A stretch of DNA of 64,000 nt from assembly GCF_000954115.1 (NCBI RefSeq), contig NZ_CP010797.1:2294001-2358000 (forward strand), read 5' to 3'. The first letter of the stretch is position 1. Each line of letters begins with the position of its first letter. The notes below the pieces were generated by a model. That model saw only the letters and a program-made list of their open reading frames with translations. It searched no databases and was not told where the DNA came from. This DNA is from Rhodococcus sp. B7740 (lineage in GTDB: Bacteria; Actinomycetota; Actinomycetes; Mycobacteriales; Mycobacteriaceae). The position numbers and the translations under genes are program-made. Below are positions 1 through 8,812 of this stretch, in pieces.

Positions 1-1700
1 TGTACCGGGGAGTCACCGGACAGCAAAGTCAGAACAGGAACGCTGGTCGGCGTACTCTGCCACCGCTTTCCGTGCAAGAGATGTTCGAGGATGCCACCCT
101 CGCGGTTCTGCAGACCGGCAAGCTCATCGTTACGGATGCCGCCCAGGGCGAATGCGGTGTCGAAGATCAGACGAAGCGGGGTGAATCGCTCGAAGAAGTC
201 GACCGGTACGAGTCCCGGTGTCATCGCCCGGGCCAATTGGTCGATGTCGGTGACCTCGTGGTCGACGTCGGTCGGGGTGCCGTTGGGCGAACCCGGTAGT
301 TCGACCTGTGAGGGCCACACCTGGTCGTAGTTACGCCAACCGCACAGCGTCTTCGGATCGGCTGGAATGTAGTTCTGGCCGTACCCGACGCGGTGCGGAA
401 TGACCAGCAGCTGGCCGATGATCGGTATCGACGTCAACCCGTTGGGAACGGGGTAGGTCTTGCCGACCACATCGCAGTCGTAGAAACCGGTGCCGGCTTG
501 CAGCACGTACTCCGAAGAGTTCTGATCGAAGAGCATCCCCAAGGCGGCCTGGTTGGTCAGACGCTGTTGATCCGGAAGGCTATGCGGAACAACGAGGTCG
601 AGGTAGTCGGCTCCGTAGAATGCGCGCATCCACGCTTCGGTGGTCAGGTCACGGGGCGCGGCCTGCGGTAGATCGCTTTCGGCGTTCGGGTCCTGGTGCG
701 CCGCCATCGCGACCAGACTGTAGGTGTTCATGATGTTGCCGGCGCTCGCGATGGGCGTCTCTGCCACCGGCAGCAGGTCGGTCACTGCACCAGCGACATC
801 ACGCACACCACCGAGGGTGTCGGAGAGCAGGTCGTCGACCAAACCGGTGCCGGCGAACCCGGCGGGGTCGGTGATGGCCAAACCGTCCAGTGCGATTCCG
901 CCGCCACCGCAGAACGAAAAGCCGGCATCGTCGACGGTGGCGGGATCGGTGTCGAAGTCCCAGGCCAGCATCGGGCCGACCAAGAACGCGCCGAGCGAAT
1001 GCCCGCCGCAAAATGATCTACCGCGATCGTCTGGGTCGGGCAGCACCTGCTCGATCACCGCGCGCCAGTCATCCATGGCCAGTGCCAGCCCGAACTCGCC
1101 CAGGTAAGACAGTGATTGTGGCGTGGGCGGCGCGTAGCGCTTGCCGTCGACCTCCTTGCCTTGAAAGTAGTACTCGGCCGCTCGGTGGTAGTCGCCCTCT
1201 CGTGCAGCAGCGTCCCAGCCAGTGTTGTCTTCGGCGCAGTTGGCGCGGCGGTCGAGGGCAATGTATTCGACGAACTTTCCTTGCGCGGCCGCTTTTCGTA
1301 CAACCTGGGGTGCCTGCGGAGCCAAATTCGTTGCGCCCGAGTATGTACCGGGCTGGACGGTGATCACCGCGTCGGCGTCGGCACTGTTCTGTGGGCCGTC
1401 CTTGTGCCGGTACCTCAAATAGCTGAGCCAGTCGCACTCCGGTGGCACATCGGTGCCGGCGAGGTAAGGGCTTCGGTAGTGGATCCGTACGTAGGTTTGT
1501 TCGATGTCCGTTCCCAGAGCCGGGTCGCCGACGATGGGCTCGGTCACGACTTCGGTGGCACCGGGTGGCGGCGCGATGTGCGGCTGGCCCAGGGCTACCG
1601 CGTATGTGCTGAGGAGAATTCCGAGGACCGATCCCGCGATCACACTGGACCGAGCCCAACGCCGCGTGAGCTCAGGATCCCGACCGGTTGCCCGCCTCAT
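1..1700 (-). CDS. Secreted lipase-like alpha/beta hydrolase, 3' end outside window
   Basis: This minus-strand gene starts with ATG at 1700 and is still open at base 1, so only its first 566 or so codons are present. The N-terminus has basic residues followed by a hydrophobic stretch (about residues 18-38), as in a secretion signal or anchor. The lipase elbow GGHSLGA puts the presumed nucleophile at Ser235. The protein aligns by eye along its length with the product of 4783-6543, sharing blocks such as FDTDPAT/FDGNRAT, DVDHEVTDI/SPDHEVTDI and LLSGDSP/LLAGDSP, so the two are paralogues. Its ATG overlaps the stop of the upstream acyl-CoA synthetase by four bases, which suggests an operon. An extracellular ester- or lipid-cleaving role feeding that synthetase is inference; the substrate is unknown. 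Confidence 0.8.
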   Translation of the reverse strand, partial: MRRATGRDPELTRRWARSSVIAGSVLGILLSTYAVALGQPHIAPPPGATEVVTEPIVGDPALGTDIEQTYVRIHYRSPYLAGTDVPPECDWLSYLRYRHKDGPQNSADADAVITVQPGTYSGATNLAPQAPQVVRKAAAQGKFVEYIALDRRANCAEDNTGWDAAAREGDYHRAAEYYFQGKEVDGKRYAPPTPQSLSYLGEFGLALAMDDWRAVIEQVLPDPDDRGRSFCGGHSLGAFLVGPMLAWDFDTDPATVDDAGFSFCGGGGIALDGLAITDPAGFAGTGLVDDLLSDTLGGVRDVAGAVTDLLPVAETPIASAGNIMNTYSLVAMAAHQDPNAESDLPQAAPRDLTTEAWMRAFYGADYLDLVVPHSLPDQQRLTNQAALGMLFDQNSSEYVLQAGTGFYDCDVVGKTYPVPNGLTSIPIIGQLLVIPHRVGYGQNYIPADPKTLCGWRNYDQVWPSQVELPGSPNGTPTDVDHEVTDIDQLARAMTPGLVPVDFFERFTPLRLIFDTAFALGGIRNDELAGLQNREGGILEHLLHGKRWQSTPTSVPVLTLLSGDSPV

Positions 1701-3292
1701 TTTGTTGCCGCTGTCAGCGCAGCCATGGCGCGTCGGTCGATTTTGCCGGTGGTGGTTCGTGGCAGTTCGTTCACGAAGATCACGTCACGCGGTACCTTGA
1801 AGCGGGCCAGTTCGGTGCGGATGTACTGCCGGACCGCGTCGTCGGTCAGTGTGGGGTTGCGCCGGACGATCACTGCCGACAGGCGCTGGCCGAACTCGTC
1901 GTCGGCGACACCGGCAACGGCGGCCTCGTCGATGTCGGGATGTGCGTAGAGCGTTGCCTCGATCTCGCCGGGGAACACGTTCTCGCCTCCCGAGACGATC
2001 ATGTCGTCGTCTCGGCCGTCGACGAACAGCAGTCCCGACGAATCCCAATGTCCCACATCGCCGGTCGACATCAGACCGTGTGCGATGGGTTTACCGCCTC
2101 CGGACGAGTAGCCGTGAAACGAGATGGAATTTCCTACGTGGATCGTGCCGCGTCGATCCGGTTCGGTGACCAGTTCTCCTTCGGTATCGACCAATCCGAC
2201 CTCGATGCCGAGCGGCGGACGGCCGACCGTCCCGGGGCTCGCGAGCCAGTCCGCAGGTGTGGCGATCGTGGCGGTCCCGGTTTCGGTGCAGCCGTAGTAG
2301 TTGTAGATCACCGGTCCGAATCGGGCGATCGCGCGATTGCCGAGGTCGGGAGTCAGAGCGGCTCCGGCAGTGAAGATGATGCGCACACTCGTCGTGTCGC
2401 GCACGTCGATGTCCGGGCTGGCCAGCAACCGGTGCAACATCGTCGGCACCAGCACGACGGCGTCACAGTGATGAGATTCGATCTGCGTCAGGGCGCGTGC
2501 GGGGTCGAAGCGCCCGTGGATGACGATCGTGCATCCCAAGTTCAGGCCGATGATGAACTGAGACAGTGCCGTTCCGTGAAACAGTGGCGCGCACAGCAAT
2601 ACGGTTTGGCCTACCTCGAGGGGGACACGGTCGAGAAACTGAGCCGAGACGAAGGCAGATCCGACCGACCTCGGTGCACCTTTGGGGGTTCCGGTCGTGC
2701 CTCCGGTGAGCAGAACGAATTCTCCTTGCCGTGACGGCGGCGGCACCGGGGTGTCGGCACCTCCAGCATTGGCTGTGTCGGCGGGATCGCCCAGGCGTGA
2801 AATATGAAAGGGCAGTTCTGCCTGCACGAAGTCGAATTCGGCATCGTTCGCGACTGCCGACACGCCCTCACGTAGGGCGACATCCGCGAACTGCAAGGCG
2901 CTGAATCCGGTGTTCATCAGTACGAGTCGGGATCCGAGCTTGGCTGCCGCGATCATCGCCAGGACGAGGCCGCGGTGATCGCGACAGAGCACAGCAACCG
3001 TCGAATCTTCGTCCAGGCCGCGCGCAGCCCAATCGCGGGCAACAGCATTGCTCGCGCGATCCACTTCGCTGTAGGTCATCGGCCCGCCCGCATCGATGAT
3101 GGCCACTCGGTGGCCGTACCACCGAGCACCGGTGGTGATGCCACTGGCAATGGGCCCGAGGGTCCGCACAGCCTTCGCTTTTGCCCGGACACGCAGCGGC
3201 CGTTTCAGGTCGATGATCCCGCTGCGCTGCATGACAGAGATCTGTCTTGCGCGAAGTGCGAGGGATGAAGCAGCGGCGCGAGTGACGGTCAC
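1697..3292 (-). CDS. AMP-forming acyl-CoA synthetase (FadD-like)
   Basis: Member of the ANL (adenylate-forming) superfamily, expected to activate a carboxylic acid with ATP and load it onto CoA. The P-loop-like motif LTGGTTGTPKG, the YNYYGCTETG block, the STGDVGHW hinge region and a C-terminal TTTGKIDRR with the expected catalytic lysine are all visible. I start it at the GTG at 3292 because GAAGGGG lies nine bases upstream; the frame stays open to a TTG at 3349. About 531 residues is normal for FadD proteins, and the layout resembles mycobacterial FadD2/FadD12-type enzymes. It overlaps the secreted hydrolase gene downstream by four bases and is divergent from a PucR-type regulator. A fatty or related acid substrate is likely but not shown by the sequence. 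Confidence 0.9.
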   Translation of the reverse strand: MTVTRAAASSLALRARQISVMQRSGIIDLKRPLRVRAKAKAVRTLGPIASGITTGARWYGHRVAIIDAGGPMTYSEVDRASNAVARDWAARGLDEDSTVAVLCRDHRGLVLAMIAAAKLGSRLVLMNTGFSALQFADVALREGVSAVANDAEFDFVQAELPFHISRLGDPADTANAGGADTPVPPPSRQGEFVLLTGGTTGTPKGAPRSVGSAFVSAQFLDRVPLEVGQTVLLCAPLFHGTALSQFIIGLNLGCTIVIHGRFDPARALTQIESHHCDAVVLVPTMLHRLLASPDIDVRDTTSVRIIFTAGAALTPDLGNRAIARFGPVIYNYYGCTETGTATIATPADWLASPGTVGRPPLGIEVGLVDTEGELVTEPDRRGTIHVGNSISFHGYSSGGGKPIAHGLMSTGDVGHWDSSGLLFVDGRDDDMIVSGGENVFPGEIEATLYAHPDIDEAAVAGVADDEFGQRLSAVIVRRNPTLTDDAVRQYIRTELARFKVPRDVIFVNELPRTTTGKIDRRAMAALTAATK

Positions 3293-3452
3293 GATGATGA
3301 ACCCCTTCGATGGCCCCGCAGCAGCACGCACTGGCGGGGCGAAGACCAATGCCTTTGATCACAACGCAGGCGGCGTGATGCGGATAGTGGCGATACGACG
3401 ATGCTGCTAGACGGTTGTTGTGCAGTTGACCAACAAGTGCGACTGTGTGCTC
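3293..3452. promoter_or_regulatory. Divergent control region between fadD-like and PucR-type genes
   Basis: The short gap between the divergent genes holds two inverted repeats: ATCAC and GTGAT twelve bases apart (3358-3379), and TTGTTG and CAACAA ten bases apart (3415-3436). The second overlaps the GTG at 3420, the earliest possible start of the regulator, which favours the ATG at 3453. Control by the neighbouring PucR-type protein is inference from position. Confidence 0.35.
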
Positions 3453-4601
3453 ATGGAAATCCGCGATGTACCAGAGAAAGCAACGTTGAGCGAGCGCCTC
3501 GCTGATGTGGTCGGTTGGTACGCGAACGAGGGTGGGCCCTCGTATCACCGTGTGCCGAGCGAACTCGTGGCCCACGACTTCTTCGACGGTATCGAACTCA
3601 ATATCTCGGCGTTCGTGAAGTTCATGGACACCGGAAGGATGCCGACCGCGCACGATCTGAGGCCGGTCACCGAACTGGCGATGGCGCGCCTGGCCAACGG
3701 TGCCGGACTCCCCGAGGTGATCGGGTCGTATCAGAAGGTTTCGGCCGACCTGTGGCGACGATTCGTCTCCGACACCGACCCGTCCGAGCGCGACAGCGTG
3801 CTCGAGCTGATGCCGAAGGTCACCGAATACATCTTCAACGTAGTCACTCTCATCGCCACCGAGGCCGCGCGGCGGTCGGCCGATCCGCGATCGGAGGCGC
3901 GAGAACGAGAGCGAGCCGCCGTCGACGCGCTACTGGCAACCGGTCAGGCCTCCGGTTCGTTGGACATCGATCACCCGAAGTTCGTGATCGCCGTCTTCCA
4001 TCTGTCCGGATCGCCCGGGCAGAGCACTGCTGTCTCGGCTCTCAAGTCTCGGATCGAGTCGATCGATGATGTTCATCTGCGGTTGGATTCGAAAGGATGG
4101 GTGGTGGTGCATTGGTCGGACCGCAGCGAACAGGAGGTCGTCGCCGAGTTTCGGGCAAGACTGGACGACGCGCAGCAGGAATCGCAGGTGCACTGCTGGG
4201 CGGGCATCGCGTCTGCGAAGACTGCGAGTGCGGTGCCGGACGCGTACAGAATCGCACGTGGGCTGGCATCGACTGCGTACCGGCTGAATTACCCCGATTT
4301 CGTTGCCGATCTCGCACACTCGACCGTCGAGTATCTCGTCGGTGCGTCGGGCCCCGACCTTCCTGCCGTCGCCGACCTGGTCGCGCCGTTGCTCGCCGCG
4401 GACCCGATTTTCGAGCAGACGCTGCGAATCTATCTCGACGAAAGCTGCAACCAACTGGCAACCGCCCGTCGAATGCACGTGCACCGAAATTCGGTGACCT
4501 ACCGGTTGAGCAAGGTCCATGCGTTGACCGGTCTCGATCCGATGACTTTCGTCCAGGCGGCATCGCTGCACGCGGCGTTGATCGCACGCGACCTGTCCTA
4601 A
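3453..4601 (+). CDS. PucR-family transcriptional regulator
   Basis: The C-terminus (about the last 60 residues) carries the helix-turn-helix typical of PucR/CdaR regulators, with LATARRMHVHRNSVTYRLSKV followed by TGLDP. The N-terminal half is helical with no recognised ligand domain. The length (382 residues from ATG 3453, 393 from GTG 3420) fits the family. It is divergent from the acyl-CoA synthetase at 1697-3292 and is its likely local regulator. The same pairing of a PucR-type regulator with an acyl-CoA synthetase occurs again at 38599-41540. Neither start has a strong ribosome binding site. Confidence 0.85.
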   Translation: MEIRDVPEKATLSERLADVVGWYANEGGPSYHRVPSELVAHDFFDGIELNISAFVKFMDTGRMPTAHDLRPVTELAMARLANGAGLPEVIGSYQKVSADLWRRFVSDTDPSERDSVLELMPKVTEYIFNVVTLIATEAARRSADPRSEARERERAAVDALLATGQASGSLDIDHPKFVIAVFHLSGSPGQSTAVSALKSRIESIDDVHLRLDSKGWVVVHWSDRSEQEVVAEFRARLDDAQQESQVHCWAGIASAKTASAVPDAYRIARGLASTAYRLNYPDFVADLAHSTVEYLVGASGPDLPAVADLVAPLLAADPIFEQTLRIYLDESCNQLATARRMHVHRNSVTYRLSKVHALTGLDPMTFVQAASLHAALIARDLS

Positions 4602-4782
4602 CCGGTGTTGTCGAATTGCACATACAAATGGTTTGCACGGTCGGTGATTTGCCTCTAGCCCCCTCGATCGGCTCATGTTGCACTGATCACATCGGAGCGC
4701 GTCGGGCCATCCGCAATCGGATCGCACAGTTTGCCAGGAGTATGCATCGCGTTCCCGACACTCATCAGCACACAGGGGAACG

Positions 4783-6543
4783 ATGTCAACATTCACACGC
4801 GCCGCCACCATCATCGTGGTGGCGGCAGCTCTGGCGCTCGGTACGGCCCCGCTCGCGCAGGCCGATCCGGCTCCGGTCAGCACCGCATTCGACCGTCAGG
4901 AAACATTGATCCGCTCGAGCGGCGGCGTCGACGTGTCGTACGTGTCGCTGGCCCTTCCCCTCTCCGCTCCGGGGGTGCCCTATCCCTCGGCGTGCGATCG
5001 AGTCGGTTACTGGCGGTATCGGCCGGCGGAGGGGGCCGAGAATTCCTCGGACGCCGACGCGGTCGTGGTGCAGCAACAAGGACTCGGCGCGGGGGCGGTG
5101 CACTCAGAACCGGTGGCCCGCAACACCGTGCTGTCTGCGTTGGACCAGGGCAAGCACATCGAATTCTGGTCGCTTGCCCGTCGGGCGGCGTGTCTGGACG
5201 AGACGGCCGGGTTCGACGAGGCCCTGCGCACTGGCAACTACCTCGACGCCGTCGACTACTACTTCGGCGACAAGCAGATCGACGGCCAGACGTTTCCGGG
5301 ATTTCGGCGCGGCGAGGACCTACGGGCCCTCGACGCCATGGGGCTACCACGCGTGGTACGTGATCAGTACGAGGTGATGCTCCACGAGCTGCCCGATCAG
5401 AAAGTCCGACAGAGCAAAGCGATCTGCACCGGAATTTCACTCGGCGGGCTCGTGACAGGACTGTTCTCCGACTGGGACTTCGACGGCAATCGCGCCACGA
5501 CAGCAGACGCCGGGTACAACCAGTGCCAGTCCTTCGCCGCGCAGGACTCGATGATCAGCTCCGACCCTGCAGCGCTGCAGAACACCCCGTTGCTCGGCGG
5601 CCTGACAAACCTGGTCACCGGTGCCGCAGCCGGTGTCCTCGATGCCGGCCTTAACACAGGCGTCGTACCTCGAACGTTCGGCGAAGCCCCCGTCCTCGGC
5701 ACCAAGACCTTCATGCTGCTCAGACTGGCCGGCTTGGCCGCGCACCTGGATCCGAACGGGGAAAGCCGCTTACTGCAACACATTCCGCAGGACGCCGGGC
5801 TGGAACTGTCACTGAACTATCTGTTCGCCCGTAGCGCAGCGGAATTCGCCTCCGACGTCGTTGCCCCAGCGGCAATCAGAAGCTACCGGTTCACCAACCA
5901 GGCGCTGCTCGGTGTACTCCTCGACAACAACTCGATCAGCTTCTCGTTGTTCCAGATGAGCCTGGGCGCCCTCGGGGGTGGCCCGGTGGAAGAAATGACC
6001 TTCCCGATGCCGGGGTCGGTCACGCAAGTCCCCATCTTGGGCTCGTTTCTGGAATTGGCCGCGGGAAAGCAAACCCGTGTCGCCCCCACCGACTCGAATG
6101 TGCTTTACACGTGGCGGGACTACCGCGATGTTCGGGATGTGCCCTACACCTCGCCCGACCACGAGGTTACTGACATTACGAAGCTGGCCGAGGTGCTCTC
6201 GACCGGTAGCCCGAATGGGTACTGGGAGACGTATTTCCCGCTCGAGCTCCTCAAGGACATTGGCGGGGCATACGGCGGTTCGCGAACGGGCGAGTTGTCG
6301 CACCTTGCCACCGCCGGCATGAGCCGTACCAAACCCAACCTGGTGCTGCTCGCCGGTGACAGCCCGATCAGAAAATCCGCCGGCATGTTCTTCCCCGCAC
6401 CATCGCTCGCGATCGAGCGGCAACTGCCCGGCTACACCCATGCCGACACCATCGGGGCAGCAGAAATTCAGAGCAACGGTGAGCGCGACTACAGCGGGCA
6501 GTACCTCGCCGAATTCATTTCTAGTCAGATCGATACCGAGTGA
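4783..6543 (+). CDS. Secreted lipase-like alpha/beta hydrolase
   Basis: A 586-residue protein with a clear Sec-type signal peptide: short charged start, hydrophobic core TIIVVAAALALG and a probable AxA cleavage site near residues 25-27 (AQADP). The serine-hydrolase elbow is GISLGG with Ser219 as presumed nucleophile. Late blocks such as SPDHEVTDI and LLAGDSPIRKSAG are shared with the paralogue at 1-1700, which carries GGHSLGA at the matching place. The start has AGGGGA just upstream. An extracellular esterase or lipase role is plausible from the fold signature and export; the substrate cannot be read from the sequence. The SDR at 6580-7344 follows on the same strand after 36 bases and may be co-transcribed. 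Confidence 0.85.
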   Translation: MSTFTRAATIIVVAAALALGTAPLAQADPAPVSTAFDRQETLIRSSGGVDVSYVSLALPLSAPGVPYPSACDRVGYWRYRPAEGAENSSDADAVVVQQQGLGAGAVHSEPVARNTVLSALDQGKHIEFWSLARRAACLDETAGFDEALRTGNYLDAVDYYFGDKQIDGQTFPGFRRGEDLRALDAMGLPRVVRDQYEVMLHELPDQKVRQSKAICTGISLGGLVTGLFSDWDFDGNRATTADAGYNQCQSFAAQDSMISSDPAALQNTPLLGGLTNLVTGAAAGVLDAGLNTGVVPRTFGEAPVLGTKTFMLLRLAGLAAHLDPNGESRLLQHIPQDAGLELSLNYLFARSAAEFASDVVAPAAIRSYRFTNQALLGVLLDNNSISFSLFQMSLGALGGGPVEEMTFPMPGSVTQVPILGSFLELAAGKQTRVAPTDSNVLYTWRDYRDVRDVPYTSPDHEVTDITKLAEVLSTGSPNGYWETYFPLELLKDIGGAYGGSRTGELSHLATAGMSRTKPNLVLLAGDSPIRKSAGMFFPAPSLAIERQLPGYTHADTIGAAEIQSNGERDYSGQYLAEFISSQIDTE

Positions 6544-6579
6544 AATCGGCTGCATAGCGACGCTGAACAGGGAGTCTGT

Positions 6580-7344
6580 ATGGAGATGTCAGAAACGACG
6601 GCGGTAGTGACAGGTGCGGCATCGGGATTGGGTGCCGCGGTGGCGCGCAGGCTCGCCCGGCACGGAGCTCACGTCCTCGGTCTGGATGTACCGCACTCGA
6701 TCGAACGCGCCGGAAACACCGCCCCCGAGAACGTCACGTTGGTGGCGGCGGACGTCACGAGCGAGGCAGAGGTGATCGCCGCTCTCGATCTGGTCGATCC
6801 GACCCATCCGATCAGAATCGCGGTCAACTGCGCGGGCGTCGGATGGGCCGGCCGCATCGTGTCCAAGCACGGGCCGCACGATCTGGAAATCTTCCGCACG
6901 GTGATGACCGTCAACCTCCTCGGCACCTTCAACGTCATGCGACTGGCGGCCGACAGAATGCGAAGGCTCGATCCGGTCGACGAGAACGGACAACGCGGAC
7001 TGATCGTCAATACCGCGTCCGTGGCGGCATTCGAAGGCCAAGTGGGTCAGGCGGCATATGCTGCCTCCAAGGGCGGGATACACGCGATGACCATCACCGC
7101 GGCGCGCGATCTGGCACAGTACGGAATCAGGGTTAACACCATCGCCCCGGGCACCGTCGACACCCCGATGCTGGCGGCGATGGACGCGGGATACCGCGCG
7201 GCACTGGCCTCGAGCGTTCCGTTCCCCGCGCGTCTGGGACAGCCGGACGAATTCGCGCAATTGGTGCAGATGTTGGTCGAACACGACTACATCAACGGTG
7301 AAACGACCCGAATGGACGGCGCAGTACGGATGGCTCCCCGATAG
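6580..7344 (+). CDS. Short-chain dehydrogenase/reductase
   Basis: A classical SDR of 254 residues. The cofactor motif TGAASGLG is at the N-terminus, NCAG follows in the middle, and the catalytic set is Ser147, Tyr160 and Lys164 (YAASK). The arrangement, including the late PARLGQPDEFAQLV and GE block, resembles type II 3-hydroxyacyl-CoA dehydrogenases (HSD10/FabG-like), so oxidation of a 3-hydroxyacyl-CoA or hydroxysteroid is the best guess. ATG 6580 is preceded by CAGGGAG. It lies 36 bases after the secreted lipase-like gene and may belong to the same transcript. Confidence 0.88.
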   Translation: MEMSETTAVVTGAASGLGAAVARRLARHGAHVLGLDVPHSIERAGNTAPENVTLVAADVTSEAEVIAALDLVDPTHPIRIAVNCAGVGWAGRIVSKHGPHDLEIFRTVMTVNLLGTFNVMRLAADRMRRLDPVDENGQRGLIVNTASVAAFEGQVGQAAYAASKGGIHAMTITAARDLAQYGIRVNTIAPGTVDTPMLAAMDAGYRAALASSVPFPARLGQPDEFAQLVQMLVEHDYINGETTRMDGAVRMAPR

Positions 7345-7411
7345 GGGGCGTTCCGGCTCGACCGCAATCGGTATCTGTCATGTTGATCTTTAGGATGAGG
7401 GGGTATCGGCG

Positions 7412-7903
7412 ATGCCCAGCGCGTCGATCAGCAGGCGAGGGCAACTAGTGCCCGACATGGTGCCTGACCTGTTGACGTTGCACCGGGATCGAGTTCGGTG
7501 CCTCGACGGATTTTACGACGTCGAGCGTTGGAACGAGGGTGGTGAAGCGCGAACCCACATGCAGCACTGGCTGTTTCGTGCCGCGATCGATACCGGTGCG
7601 GTCTCCTGGGACGTCAAGAAGTGGGGTCGGCTCGAGTTCGTCGCCGTGTTTTCGCATCCCAATCAACACGAGCTCGAGTTCGCGATCGTGTACGACATCC
7701 GATCCGTACCTCCGGTGCTGTCAAGCGACATCACCGCCTATCCGGCCGGCTATCGCTCGCTGTCACCCGAGGCGATCGCCGCGTTGCCTTCGACGCTGAT
7801 ACCCAAGCCGCCGAGCGAGCTGGCATGGCTGACCTATCTGGTGGGGCGTTTCAACGATTTGCATCGACGTACTGCGACATTGGTGCAGGGGTGGCCTCGA
7901 TGA
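7412..7903 (+). CDS. Hypothetical protein, 163 residues
   Basis: Reading frame from ATG 7412 with GAGGGGG upstream. I do not recognise the family. The protein is soluble-looking, rich in aromatic residues and arginine, with no signal peptide or membrane segment, and contains VPPVLSSDITAYPAGYRSLSP in its second half. Codon use (G or C in third positions) matches its neighbours, so it looks genuinely coding. It lies after the SDR and converges on the TetR gene at 8001-8750. Confidence 0.6.
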   Translation: MPSASISRRGQLVPDMVPDLLTLHRDRVRCLDGFYDVERWNEGGEARTHMQHWLFRAAIDTGAVSWDVKKWGRLEFVAVFSHPNQHELEFAIVYDIRSVPPVLSSDITAYPAGYRSLSPEAIAALPSTLIPKPPSELAWLTYLVGRFNDLHRRTATLVQGWPR

Positions 7904-8000
7904 CGAACCGCTGGCCGCGTACCACTCTGCCCCGCAGGGTCGGAGTTTCTTCGTGCTCAGGGCTGGGCCGGAAGGGTCTCGTCTTCCGCCGGGTGCGGTC

Positions 8001-8750
8001 TTACTTCTTCAGCTCGGCCAGGAGCATGAATGCCGGTTTCTCCGGGTCGATCTCGACGCCGTTTCGCCGTAGGAATGCCTGCAGGAGCCCTCCGATCAAG
8101 TCGGTGAGTTGATCGGAGAACCGGTCGATGTCAGTGGCCCCGTCTTCCTCCTCCAGCCATAGATCGGTCGTGGCCACGATGGCTCCCACCGCCGCTCGGC
8201 TGGTGAATTCGACACCGTCGGTCTCGAGGCCGACGGACTTCATCACCGAGGTTGCCACTGCGGCGAAGCGGCGTGCGACGTCTCGGCCGATGTCGAATGC
8301 CGCGGACGGATCGTCCTCTGCCGCCGAGCGGGATCGAGCCAGGACACGGAAGACGTTGGGATGTCGGGCGACGACGTCGGAGTATCCGCGGATCGCATGT
8401 CGCAGCGATGACGACGGCGCATCGAGAAGGAAATTGAAATCCGACACAGCACGTTCGTACACCTCGTCGGACATGCGCTGACCGAGCGCTGCCAACAGAT
8501 CGGACTTGTCCGAAAACTGGCGATACAGGCGGGGTTTGGTCGAACCTGCTTCGTGAGCGATGGCGTTCATGCTCGGATTCGGACCATCGGCGTCGATGAC
8601 TCGAATGGCCGCGTCGACGAATTCCTCGCGGGCACGTGTCTGTCTGGCTGATGCAGATCTCCGAGGCTCGGGCACGGCGGCCAGTGTAGAACGCCCGTCG
8701 GTCTCGGCGTGAAGGGCCGATGCTTGACACAGCTGCCCGATCTGCGCCAT
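8001..8750 (-). CDS. TetR-family transcriptional regulator
   Basis: The DNA-binding domain lies at about residues 38-85: an AREEFVDAAIRVI first helix followed by the NAIAHEAGSTKPRLYRQF recognition region, which is typical of TetR. The C-terminal ligand-binding region is unassigned. It is divergent from the hydrolase/oxidoreductase run starting at 8813. The 62-bp gap carries repeated GTTAC/GTAAC half-sites, so it is the likely local repressor. The first 30 or so residues before the domain are poorly conserved in appearance, so the true start may be further in. Confidence 0.85.
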   Translation of the reverse strand: MAQIGQLCQASALHAETDGRSTLAAVPEPRRSASARQTRAREEFVDAAIRVIDADGPNPSMNAIAHEAGSTKPRLYRQFSDKSDLLAALGQRMSDEVYERAVSDFNFLLDAPSSSLRHAIRGYSDVVARHPNVFRVLARSRSAAEDDPSAAFDIGRDVARRFAAVATSVMKSVGLETDGVEFTSRAAVGAIVATTDLWLEEEDGATDIDRFSDQLTDLIGGLLQAFLRRNGVEIDPEKPAFMLLAELKK

Positions 8751-8751
8751 G

Positions 8752-8774
8752 GTTACAGCGTAACCCGCGGTAAC
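8752..8774. promoter_or_regulatory. GTTAC/GTAAC half-site cluster, candidate TetR operator
   Basis: GTTAC at 8752-8756 and GTAAC at 8760-8764 form an inverted repeat with a three-base centre, and a further GGTAAC follows at 8769-8774. The cluster abuts the TetR start and sits about 40 bp upstream of the GTG at 8813. Operator function is inferred from symmetry and position only. Confidence 0.4.
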
Positions 8775-8812
8775 GTTTTACGTACTAGCGGTTCGGATGA
8801 CAGAGGAGTCCC

